The notes under the pieces are model-generated. The model made no database searches. It was not told the origin of the DNA and saw only the letters and a list, made by a program, of their open reading frames with translations. The position numbers were made by a program, and so were the translations under genes. Below, piece after piece: positions 55,905 to 63,544 of a stretch of 64,000 bases of DNA. Position 1 is the first letter of the stretch, and each line of letters begins with the position of its first letter. The DNA comes from Kordia periserrulae (GTDB taxonomy: Bacteria; Bacteroidota; Bacteroidia; Flavobacteriales; Flavobacteriaceae), in assembly GCF_003054265.1 (NCBI RefSeq), contig NZ_QBKT01000006.1, positions 186,001 to 250,000 of the forward strand. The letters are read 5' to 3'.

Positions 55905-56099
55905 ATTTGTTAGAAGATTAGACGGACTTAGACCTGTTAGATGATTTTTTACGTCATGCTGAACTTGATTCAGCATCCCATAACAGCGGATTTCTGCATC
56001 GCAGAAAAAAGCTAAAAGTAAATCCAAGGAATTACATCTAAAATATCTAAAGATTTTTGCGTGAGCGAGAAACGTGTCTAAAAGCGAAGCAATCTAGTA
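55905..56099. repeat. Convergent gap repeat with TGCTGAACTTGATTCAGCA palindrome
   Basis: It contains CGTCATGCTGAACTTGATTCAGCATCCCA-type text (55952-55980; inverted arms TGCTGAA/TTCAGCA). TCTAA-rich text with AAACGTGTCTAAAAGCGAAGCAATCTAG (about 56070-56097) matches the pattern at 16.5, 23.1, 37.6 and 50.6 kb. Confidence 0.7.
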
Positions 56100-56285
56100 T
56101 CAAAGTAAATCCAACTGCTTCATCAATTTCGGTCGTTTGGAACGACTTATAGGAATGACTTCTTTTTTGATTAAAACGCTATTGTCTTCAATATCAATGA
56201 TTTTCTTTAAGTTGATGACATTAATGAGCGTTTGCCGAATTTTTTCCTCGCCGCGTGCTAATTGATTTACATAAAATAAATTCGC
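56100..56285 (-). pseudogene. LytTR DNA-binding domain remnant
   Basis: The first 61 codons after the kinase stop (56285 to 56103) stay open in the kinase reading frame and end at TGA 56102-56100. They encode the C-terminal half of a LytTR domain: IRQTLINVINLKKIIDIED, then VIPISRSKRPKLMKQLDLL. There is no usable start codon before the last few residues, and the N-terminal receiver and half of the LytTR domain are absent. It reads as the 3' end of a lost LytTR response regulator, cut off when the kinase gene or its 3' end arrived. Confidence 0.65.
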
Positions 56286-57335
56286 TTATTTTTTTAGCGT
56301 AAAATAAAATGTAGTTCCTTCATTTGGTGTCGATTGTATCCAAATAGTCCCTTCATACAATTCCACAATTTTCTTTACAATGGAAAGTCCAATACCTGAC
56401 GATTTGTAATTATTTTCCAGTTTCTGAAAGGCAACAAATATCTTTTCAAAATACTTTTCTTCAATTCCCTTACCGTTATCTTGAACGTAAAATTGCCAAA
56501 AATCGTTGTTGTCAGTATAGCCAATCGTGATTTCTCCTTTAGGTTTGTCGTTGAAGTTGATTGCATTTCGAAGTAAATTTCGAAACAATTCTTCCATGCG
56601 GAAATTATCACCTTTAACAATCGGCAATTTTTGCGGAATGGAAATGGTAAAATGTGCAGGAATGTCCATAAAATCAATAATTTTTTGAACAGTTTGCTGC
56701 AGATCTACATCGTAAAATTGATGTCCAATAGTACCAATTGTGGAGTATTTTAAGATGCCTTTGACGAGTCTGTCCATCTTTTCCACATTATTTTGAATGA
56801 GCTTAATAGTTTGCTTTCCGTTATCGTCAAGCAAGTCGTTGTAATCTTCTTTGAGCCACGTGGTGAGTGCATCAATACTTTGCAAAGGCGATTTCAAATC
56901 GTGCGAAACCAAATGTGTGTAATTGTTCAACTCTTGATTTTGACGCTCCAAATTGGCTAACAATTTATCTCGTTGCTGATTGATTTGTAATATTTCTTTG
57001 GTTTGATTATCGATTAAATCGACCAAACTCAAGGAGTCTAATGCTACATTTTCAGCAGTTTTACCATCGGTCAAATCGTACGATTTTAGCGTATCGATCA
57101 CATTTTTTAATTTTTCAATAATCTCTTTTTGTGCATCCGATTCTTTTCGTAACTGTTGATTGGCTTCGTACAATTCTTCCGAGCTAATCGCCGTAGCGCG
57201 TTGCAACATGGAAAATTGTTCTTCAGAATTATTGTAGGAACGATTTACAGCATCTAAAAAGCGCTCCATCTCAGGATGATTTTGCAAATCTTGAGAGATA
57301 TATTTTCGCAATTGTCGTTTTAGTAAGGAATTCAT
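56286..57335 (-). CDS. Soluble sensor histidine kinase (HisKA-HATPase)
   Basis: The product is 349 aa from ATG 57335 (a GTG at 57347 would overlap the FIST gene by 8 bp). A helical input region without membrane segments (about 1-135; QRATAISSEELYEANQQL) leads to the phosphoacceptor H in THLVSHDLKSPLQSIDAL. The ATP-binding N box (LFRNLLRNAINF), G1 DNGKGI and G2 GIGLSIVKKIV follow. The H-box region is nearly the same as in the PAS kinase at 58483, which indicates duplication. The coiled-coil input fits a kinase controlled by a partner protein; the FIST protein encoded 4 bp upstream is the obvious candidate. Confidence 0.92.
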   Translation of the reverse strand: MNSLLKRQLRKYISQDLQNHPEMERFLDAVNRSYNNSEEQFSMLQRATAISSEELYEANQQLRKESDAQKEIIEKLKNVIDTLKSYDLTDGKTAENVALDSLSLVDLIDNQTKEILQINQQRDKLLANLERQNQELNNYTHLVSHDLKSPLQSIDALTTWLKEDYNDLLDDNGKQTIKLIQNNVEKMDRLVKGILKYSTIGTIGHQFYDVDLQQTVQKIIDFMDIPAHFTISIPQKLPIVKGDNFRMEELFRNLLRNAINFNDKPKGEITIGYTDNNDFWQFYVQDNGKGIEEKYFEKIFVAFQKLENNYKSSGIGLSIVKKIVELYEGTIWIQSTPNEGTTFYFTLKK

Positions 57336-57339
57336 CAGC

Positions 57340-58479
57340 TTATTCACTTATAAGTGTAATTGTCATCGTTTGATTGTGCAATTGACAGTTTTTTTCGCCA
57401 ACAAAAGGCGCAATTTCTCCATAGGAATACAATCCGCAAATTGTAGTGGCTGCTCCTATCACTTCTAGGACTTCTTCCACTTCTTCTTCTACACGTTGGT
57501 CTAACACTAATTTTCTACCAATACAACTTACCAAAATGGCAAGTTCTGGTGCTTTTTTTCTACATTTTAATGCGGTTGTTGCTGCTTTTTCAGAAGCATC
57601 TACAATTGTATCTACATTGGTCATCATCAATTGCACGCGCGAATTTTCAAGAATATCACCCGCTAAAATCATAGAATTTTCTTGTTCGTCAATGTTTAAA
57701 ATAGTACGCACAATAGATTGTTTTTCGTTGGTCGATTTTACTTTGAGCGGATACAACAACGCTGCTGCAGGCAATTCTTTCGATTTTTCTCCTAAATACT
57801 TCTTGTACAAATCCAATGCAGGTTTATTGTCCAATTCGTATAAAATATTGGAGCTTGATTTTGTGACAATTCGTTCAGGACCAAAAGGAATCCAACCACC
57901 GTTGATGGCAAAACTCACTTCAAGCGTTTCACCATACAAACCAATGGCGACAATTTCTCCAGGTTTTGGAAGTTCGTTATAGGAAGCAAGTGTTTTTTTG
58001 AAGCGTGCTTCATCACCACACAATCCGCCAGTTATTAGCAGATTATCATCGGTGGCAGCATTCATACCCAAAGTCAACTGACTTCCATTGACAAAACTTC
58101 CTTCCGAAACAATAAATACATGCTTCAATCTTTCCGAGTCAAACTGTTCAATCAACTGTTTTCCAGTTTCAAAACTATCTTTTTTTGCATCATTTTCAAG
58201 CACATTTGCGGTTTTAATAACATACGAACTTTTCTCAAATTCAATAGCCGTTATGGTGATGCTTTCATCATCTACATAATGCGATGTAATATCGCCAGCA
58301 CTCGAACCAAAGACAAATTCACCATCAGGAAACAACGCACGAATTTCGGCGTGTAATTTAGTATCTTCCAATAGAAACCGATTTCCAAACACTAAAACCA
58401 ACGGCTTTTGGAGCGTATTATTTTCGCTCAAATATTCCCATTGGGTATGTATTGTTTTTTTAAGTTGTACCGTTTTCAT
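57340..58479 (-). CDS. FIST domain signal-sensing protein (NosP-like architecture)
   Basis: This 379-aa soluble protein has a FIST N domain (about 25-230; GEFVFGSSAGDITSHYVDD, ITGGLCGDEARF, AIGLYGETLEVSFAINGGW) and a FIST C domain (about 235-370; YKKYLGEKSKELPAAALLYP, ILAGDILENSRVQLMMTNV, GAATTICGLYSYGEIAPF). Established knowledge: NosP nitric-oxide sensors are FIST proteins encoded next to histidine kinases. The heme ligand cannot be assigned here by eye; His66 in SHYVDD is one candidate. The gene lies between two kinases, 4 bp from the downstream one and 3 bp from the upstream one, in an operon that also has H-NOX. Confidence 0.87.
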   Translation of the reverse strand: MKTVQLKKTIHTQWEYLSENNTLQKPLVLVFGNRFLLEDTKLHAEIRALFPDGEFVFGSSAGDITSHYVDDESITITAIEFEKSSYVIKTANVLENDAKKDSFETGKQLIEQFDSERLKHVFIVSEGSFVNGSQLTLGMNAATDDNLLITGGLCGDEARFKKTLASYNELPKPGEIVAIGLYGETLEVSFAINGGWIPFGPERIVTKSSSNILYELDNKPALDLYKKYLGEKSKELPAAALLYPLKVKSTNEKQSIVRTILNIDEQENSMILAGDILENSRVQLMMTNVDTIVDASEKAATTALKCRKKAPELAILVSCIGRKLVLDQRVEEEVEEVLEVIGAATTICGLYSYGEIAPFVGEKNCQLHNQTMTITLISE

Positions 58480-58482
58480 CCG

Positions 58483-60462
58483 CTATTTTTTTAAGGTGAA
58501 AAAGAAGGTTGTACCTTCGCCTGGTTCACTTTCAAGCCAAATAGTTCCTTCGTATAAATCAACAATTTTTTTCACAATTGACAAACCAATTCCTGTAGAT
58601 TCTTTGTTTTTGTTGAGCGAATGAAAGATTTTAAAGATGCGATCGTGGTATTTTTTTTTAATTCCAATACCGTTGTCACGCACCGAAAATTGGTAGAACG
58701 AAGGTTTTTCTATAAAATCAATTTCGACAATACCATTTTCTTTATCGCAAAACTTTATGGCATTGCTTAACAGGTTTTGAAACAATTGCTGAAACTTTGT
58801 CGGGTCGCCCTTAACTACAGGCATTTTGGACGGTATTTTCATCGAAATATTTGTGGGAACAAGCAATAAACGTTTCAAATTGTCCATCGTTTTGTTCAAG
58901 TCTACGGTTTCCAATTTGCCTGTTTCCGCGCCAGCACTCGAGTACGCTAAAATGTCAGAAATTAAATTTTCCATCGTTTCCAGCGTGCTTTCAATCATGC
59001 TAAAATTTTGCAAGGTTTCTTCGTCTAGCTTTCCTTCGTTATCGGATTTAATCCAAGAAATCAACGCGTCAATACTGCGCAATGGCGATTTTAAATCGTG
59101 CGAAACGATGTGTGCATATTCGTATAATTCTTTATTACTTTTTTCGAGTTCTTTTAAGATGGCTTCTTTTTGCTTTTCCAGATTTTTCAGCTCAGTAATG
59201 TCCAAATGAATTCCGATAGAACCGATGATTTCCCCTTTTAAGTTGTAATTGGGCGCGCCACTAATCAGCCAAATTCGCGGGACTCCTTGTTTGTTGGTCA
59301 CTTTAATTTCATACGAATTGGATTCGCCTTCCATTCGTTTTTCATTTTCTTCGGTAATGATGCGTTGGTCTTCCGCAATTGGGAATAGTTTTCCACCAAC
59401 TTTTCCAATCAGTTCTTCTTCCTTATAGCCCGACATTTCGCAGAAACTATGGTTGACCATCAAAATTTTGTCGTCACTGTCAACTTCCAACAATCCGAGA
59501 TTCATATTGGCAATGATGCGACTGTATTTTTCTTTTTGTGCTTCTAAACTTTTGCGATATTGACGGTTGAGCGTAATATCTCGGTAGGTCCACAAATGTC
59601 CTTTATAGGTTTGTCCTTTTTTAATAGGAATAAAATCCAATTCTAAAATAGTACCATCTGTCATTACTAATTCCTTGCCAATAACTTGTTTTTTTTCTTT
59701 AAGAATTTGATTGATAGTCGTAATAAAAGCCTCAGGTTCTTTAAATAAATTTTTGCTTTGTTCTGCCGCTTGCGAGCAATCTTGCCCTGTTAAAAATTGT
59801 GGCTCGACAGGAATTTTAAAGATTTCGCAAAACTTTTGATTGGTTAAGACGATTTTTCGGTCTTCATCTTCTAACAAAATGGCGCTGTCTAAATTGAGAA
59901 TGAGCGTTGCCAAACGGTTTTCAGATTCAATCAGCTTCTCGTCAAATACTTTTTGATTGGTAATATCGCGGATAATTCCTTGTGCAGCAATCGGTTTTTG
60001 CGATTTGTCATAAATAAGACTCGCGTTGATTTGCACCCAACGCACTTCTTTGTTTTTTCGATATACACGTGCTGTATAGTTGGAAAACGTTCCTTTTTTA
60101 ATCAATTCACTAAACGAATCGTGCGCGTATTTGCTATCTTCTGGATATATTAATTTGGAAACATTTAAGGATTCTTCTTCAAGATTATAGCCAAAAAGTT
60201 CGGAAGCGGCATCGTTCATGCTGAGTACATTCCCAGATAAATCCATCACCAAATACGCATCTATTATATTTTCAAAAACACCTGCCAATTGAGAAGAGGT
60301 CTCACTAACAGATGCTTCGAGTTGTGCATTGGAAACTTTGAGTTGCTCAGATAACAAGTAAAGTTCTCTCGACTTGTCTTCCAAAATTTTCTCGGCGGCT
60401 TTTCTTGCCGCTTTTTCACGTTTTAAGGCACGTTCTAATATGTCAATTTTTTCCTGACTCAT
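58483..60462 (-). CDS. PAS-domain sensor histidine kinase
   Basis: This 659-aa cytoplasmic protein has a coiled-coil N-terminus (about 1-60) and three PAS/PAC modules (about 60-175, 180-295 and 300-420; GIIRDITNQK, LWTYRDITLNRQ, GSIGIHLDITELK). The HisKA domain has the phosphoacceptor in AHIVSHDLKSPLRSID, and the HATPase domain has the N box LFQNLLSNAIKF, DNGIGI and GIGLSIVKKIV. It has no membrane segment. It starts 3 bp after the H-NOX gene, which matches the known H-NOX/kinase pairing in which NO-bound H-NOX modulates kinase activity. Confidence 0.93.
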   Translation of the reverse strand: MSQEKIDILERALKREKAARKAAEKILEDKSRELYLLSEQLKVSNAQLEASVSETSSQLAGVFENIIDAYLVMDLSGNVLSMNDAASELFGYNLEEESLNVSKLIYPEDSKYAHDSFSELIKKGTFSNYTARVYRKNKEVRWVQINASLIYDKSQKPIAAQGIIRDITNQKVFDEKLIESENRLATLILNLDSAILLEDEDRKIVLTNQKFCEIFKIPVEPQFLTGQDCSQAAEQSKNLFKEPEAFITTINQILKEKKQVIGKELVMTDGTILELDFIPIKKGQTYKGHLWTYRDITLNRQYRKSLEAQKEKYSRIIANMNLGLLEVDSDDKILMVNHSFCEMSGYKEEELIGKVGGKLFPIAEDQRIITEENEKRMEGESNSYEIKVTNKQGVPRIWLISGAPNYNLKGEIIGSIGIHLDITELKNLEKQKEAILKELEKSNKELYEYAHIVSHDLKSPLRSIDALISWIKSDNEGKLDEETLQNFSMIESTLETMENLISDILAYSSAGAETGKLETVDLNKTMDNLKRLLLVPTNISMKIPSKMPVVKGDPTKFQQLFQNLLSNAIKFCDKENGIVEIDFIEKPSFYQFSVRDNGIGIKKKYHDRIFKIFHSLNKNKESTGIGLSIVKKIVDLYEGTIWLESEPGEGTTFFFTLKK

Positions 60463-60465
60463 GCA

Positions 60466-61005
60466 TTAATGCTTGGTAATGATAAATTTTACTTCGGTTC
60501 CGTCGTCTTTTATTTTTTCAAGAATAATTTCAGCTGAACTATTAAAATGCTCAAACGTTTTGTTCATTAAACCCAGTCCAAAATGATGCATAGCTCTATT
60601 TGATTTGTACACCATAATCAACGTAGTCGCTGTTTTTTCTTGTACAATAAAAGTAGGCAATTCAGCGTCAGGATATATTTTCTGCACTTCCACATGAATG
60701 TGATTTTCAATAGAAGATAACATTTCTATCGGGTCATTGTAGGTGGCTAAAAGTCCAGCGTAATTGGTTTCAATAACACTAAAAAAGTGTTCGCCATAGG
60801 TAAGTAATAAATCATCTACAGGAATTTTAGTATGCTTGCTCAGGTTTTGGATGAGTTGCAACATTTCCGAAAAGCTGTAGGTGCCAATAGCTGTATAAGC
60901 ACCTTCAGAGGGCAATTCGGATTCTGAAATGATTTGATCCACCATTTCCAATCCGAATGTATCTTCTACCAAATCTAAAAACTCTGTAAAGATGATTCCT
61001 TTCAT
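60466..61005 (-). CDS. H-NOX heme nitric-oxide/oxygen-binding protein
   Basis: This 179-aa protein has the H-NOX hallmarks: the proximal heme His104 in NHIHVEVQKIYPDAELPTF, and the heme-propionate YxSxR motif Y133-K-S135-N-R137. The N-terminal half is helical (FLDLVEDTFGLEMVDQII). It binds NO through ferrous heme and signals to a partner kinase. Without an obvious distal Tyr it is expected to discriminate against O2, but I cannot confirm that. It precedes the PAS kinase by 3 bp. Confidence 0.92.
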   Translation of the reverse strand: MKGIIFTEFLDLVEDTFGLEMVDQIISESELPSEGAYTAIGTYSFSEMLQLIQNLSKHTKIPVDDLLLTYGEHFFSVIETNYAGLLATYNDPIEMLSSIENHIHVEVQKIYPDAELPTFIVQEKTATTLIMVYKSNRAMHHFGLGLMNKTFEHFNSSAEIILEKIKDDGTEVKFIITKH

Positions 61006-61064
61006 AAGTACATTTAGAATAAGTTCACTTCTAAGTTGGGGTTTTTAAAAGTGTTTTTGTAAAG

Positions 61065-61478
61065 TTACGCACTTTTTAATTCATTGATAGACCAATACGA
61101 AAGTGCTATTTCAATTTTAGACACATATTCTTCATATTTCAATGGCTTCAAAATATAGCCAGAAATTCCGATGCGGTAACATTCCAAAATATCTTTTCTA
61201 TTGTCAGAAGTTGTTAAAATAATCGTTGGAATATGTCGTAAATCAGGATTATTTTTTAGGATAGATAAAAACTCAATTCCGTTAATCTTCGGCATGTTCA
61301 AATCGAGCAAAATAATATCTGGCAAATTTTCTTTGGTTTCTAACAGCACCAACGCTTCTTCTGCATTTTTTGCTTCTCTAATTTCATGCTTGGCTTTTAA
61401 CAAAGAAACGGTACGATTCATCTTCATGACTTCAATCATGTTATCCTCGATTAATAGTACGTTTAATGTATTTTTCAT
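61065..61478 (-). CDS. CheY-like response regulator receiver
   Basis: This 137-aa single receiver domain has the acidic pocket E11-D12, the phosphoacceptor Asp59 (IILLDLNMPKING), a Thr/Ser in ILTTSD and the conserved Lys in YILKPL. There is no output domain, so it probably passes phosphate or signals through protein contact. It is the first gene of the H-NOX/FIST operon and a candidate substrate of its two kinases. Confidence 0.94.
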   Translation of the reverse strand: MKNTLNVLLIEDNMIEVMKMNRTVSLLKAKHEIREAKNAEEALVLLETKENLPDIILLDLNMPKINGIEFLSILKNNPDLRHIPTIILTTSDNRKDILECYRIGISGYILKPLKYEEYVSKIEIALSYWSINELKSA

Positions 61479-61556
61479 TTTCGTGTATTCAGCAATTGAT
61501 ATACAATGTTACAGTATAAAAAATAAGTAAAACGCGAATGCAGTTTAGTGAAGAAG

Positions 61557-61591
61557 AAGTGTAGACGAAATGCAAATAAGTGTAGATGAAA
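61557..61591 (-). promoter_or_regulatory. Tandem regulator-site-like repeat upstream of the NO-signalling operon
   Basis: AAGTGTAGACGAAA (61557-61570) and AAGTGTAGATGAAA (61578-61591) are direct repeats 21 bp apart (two helical turns) in the promoter region of the receiver gene. On the operon strand they read TTTCGTCTACACTT, which recalls the spacing and partly the TTCGTC core of LytTR/AlgR sites. One more copy is at 55145-55158. Confidence 0.45.
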
Positions 61592-61636
61592 ATTTTAAGC
61601 GATTGCTTTTTTTAAAGAATTTATCTACAAAAAGTA

Positions 61637-61668
61637 AAAACCCTTACGAAGTTAATAGTAAGGGTTTT
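61637..61668 (-). terminator. Intrinsic terminator of the zinc-ribbon gene
   Basis: The perfect 11-bp stem AAAACCCTTAC/GTAAGGGTTTT lies next to the stop codon at 61676. T-runs flank it. Confidence 0.88.
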
Positions 61669-61675
61669 ACGTGAT

Positions 61676-62182
61676 TTATAAATTAAATTTCTTTTTAATA
61701 TTCTGACTTTCCACTACGGTATATAAGGCATATAAAAGTGCCATAACAATGACACATTTCCACAAAATACCACTGAACAACAACAGCGGATTTGCTAAAA
61801 ATAACAGCAGATAATATCCTAAAATAAGCGCAAGCGCGCAAGTGATAAAAACAATAGGTTTTTTAGGTAATAAAAAGGCAAATACGCCCAAAATCAACCC
61901 TATGACAAGATAAAACACTGCATCAATCACACTTTCAAAATTGTAATACACCAAAAAGGCATTTAAAACCTGAAACCCAACCACAACATACAAAATGATT
62001 TGCGTTCTTTTAACGACACTTTCCGAATTGTCTATTTTCGATTTGTTCAACGTTTGCTGTCCTATAAAAATTGCTTTCTCCTTATCCGTTCCGCTTATGG
62101 GAAATTTACAATTTTCACAATACACAGAAATTCTTGAAACCTCTTCGTTACAACTTGGACAAATAATATTGTTTGCTTCCAT
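61676..62182 (-). CDS. Zinc-ribbon membrane protein of unknown function
   Basis: The product is 168 aa from ATG 62182. An N-terminal zinc ribbon (CPSC..CENC, about residues 8-26) is followed by four membrane segments (about 62-82, 88-108, 112-135 and 138-160). The family is not recognised. It starts 3 bp after the AhpD-like gene, so the two are coupled. Confidence 0.78.
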   Translation of the reverse strand: MEANNIICPSCNEEVSRISVYCENCKFPISGTDKEKAIFIGQQTLNKSKIDNSESVVKRTQIILYVVVGFQVLNAFLVYYNFESVIDAVFYLVIGLILGVFAFLLPKKPIVFITCALALILGYYLLLFLANPLLLFSGILWKCVIVMALLYALYTVVESQNIKKKFNL

Positions 62183-62185
62183 CAA

Positions 62186-62776
62186 TTATACGTGTTTTCC
62201 TTTTTCCCAACCGTGTTTCCCTAAATACTGTTCGCCGCTTTCTACAGCACCTTCTTCAATAGAAGTGCCCATGCTATCATTCCAACGGTTCAAATATCCG
62301 AACAACGAAATTACGCCCAACATTTCCACAATTTCGCCTTCGTTCCAGTATTTGTATAATTCCTCTTTAATTTTAGCATCTACCGCGTTTGGAATGATAG
62401 AAGCCGCTAAGGAAAAATCCAACGCCGCTCGTTCTGCATCTGAAAACGCAGGATGTGTTTTATATTCCCAAATATTGTCTAACTGTTCTTGTTCTGCACC
62501 GTAACGTTCTGCTGCTCTAATAGCATGTGCCTGACAGTAACGACAACCTGTAGCATTGCTACTTACCCAAGCAATCATACGCTTCAAAGCAGAGGTTACA
62601 CGACCTTCATTTGCCATTACTGCTTTGTTGAGGTTGATAAATGCTTTTGAAATGGCAGGTCTGCGTTGCATGGTTAACACAGAATTTGGGCAAAATCCGA
62701 GCGTTTCGTTGAAAAATTCGGCTAATTCTTTAGTTTCCAAATCGTGTTCTGGACTTAGTGGCGTTACTAATGGCAT
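62186..62776 (-). CDS. AhpD-like carboxymuconolactone decarboxylase family protein
   Basis: This 196-aa protein has the redox motif GCRYCQAHAIRAAERYG (CxxC plus His) of alkylhydroperoxidase-type enzymes. A second half-domain (FSDAERAALDFSLAASI) follows. It probably reduces peroxides or acts as a peroxidase-related partner. It is divergent from OsmC, another peroxide-related gene, with about 110 bp between starts. Confidence 0.88.
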   Translation of the reverse strand: MPLVTPLSPEHDLETKELAEFFNETLGFCPNSVLTMQRRPAISKAFINLNKAVMANEGRVTSALKRMIAWVSSNATGCRYCQAHAIRAAERYGAEQEQLDNIWEYKTHPAFSDAERAALDFSLAASIIPNAVDAKIKEELYKYWNEGEIVEMLGVISLFGYLNRWNDSMGTSIEEGAVESGEQYLGKHGWEKGKHV

Positions 62777-62887
62777 ATTCGTATATTTTTAAAATTAGTA
62801 TTTGTATTTTTGAAATCACTTTGCGTGAAAAGACATGTTACATGTTCACGCGAATGTACGCAATTATGAACAAAATAAATCTGCACC

Positions 62888-63310
62888 ATGGCACATAAAG
62901 TTACGACACAATGGAAAGGAAATATGTTATTTGAAACGGATAATCCGAGCGGAAAAACAGTTTTCATAGACACATCGCCTGAAAATGGTGGAAATAACGA
63001 AGGATTGGCTCCTAAAGCACTAATGTTATCATCGCTTGCGGGTTGTTCGGGTTTAGATGTGGTTTCTATCCTAAAAAAAATGAAAGTAGTGGTTGATGAT
63101 TTTAAAATGGAAGCATCGGGCGAATTGACAGAAGAACATCCAAAATACTACCATACGGTTACGCTTGACTATCATTTTTATGGAAGAAACTTAGATGAAA
63201 AAAAGATTCAACGCGCCGTGGATTTATCGGTAGAAACCTATTGCGGTGTCATGGAAATGTTCCGTCGTTTTGCAAAAGTGAAAACCAATACGTATTTTCA
63301 CAGTTCTTAA
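62888..63310 (+). CDS. OsmC family peroxidase-like protein
   Basis: This 140-aa protein has the two reactive cysteines Cys53 (LAGCSGLD) and Cys119 (ETYCGV) and a typical OsmC/YhfA-like start (WKGNMLFETDNPSG). It reduces organic hydroperoxides or acts on acylated thiols. Its divergent AhpD-like neighbour suggests a small peroxide-response locus. Confidence 0.92.
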   Translation: MAHKVTTQWKGNMLFETDNPSGKTVFIDTSPENGGNNEGLAPKALMLSSLAGCSGLDVVSILKKMKVVVDDFKMEASGELTEEHPKYYHTVTLDYHFYGRNLDEKKIQRAVDLSVETYCGVMEMFRRFAKVKTNTYFHSS

Positions 63311-63544
63311 TTCCGTAGAATCATTTTCCTCAGTTTTATATTTTTTAAACCGTCACTTCAAGTGATTTTTCGAAGAAAAATAGTATCGAGAAGTACTTTG
63401 AAACTAAAACTGTAGAATAACAAACCAACCATAAAATTAGATTTTGATACCGTCGAACGTCATTTCGAGTGATTTTCGACAGAAAATAGTATCGAGAAGT
63501 ACTCTGAAACCAAAAAGTACATTAAAAATCTAAACACATCACAC
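63311..63544. repeat. Two tandem CGTCAnTTCnAGTG intergenic repeat units
   Basis: There is no gene here. Unit 1 (63351-63404) and unit 2 (63458-63510) both run CGTCAnTTCnAGTGATTTT..., then a hairpin core (TTTTCGAAGAAAAA; TTTTCGACAGAAAA), then TAGTATCGAGAAGTACT and GAAAC. They match the half-unit arms of the 16334-16445 palindrome. Confidence 0.8.
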
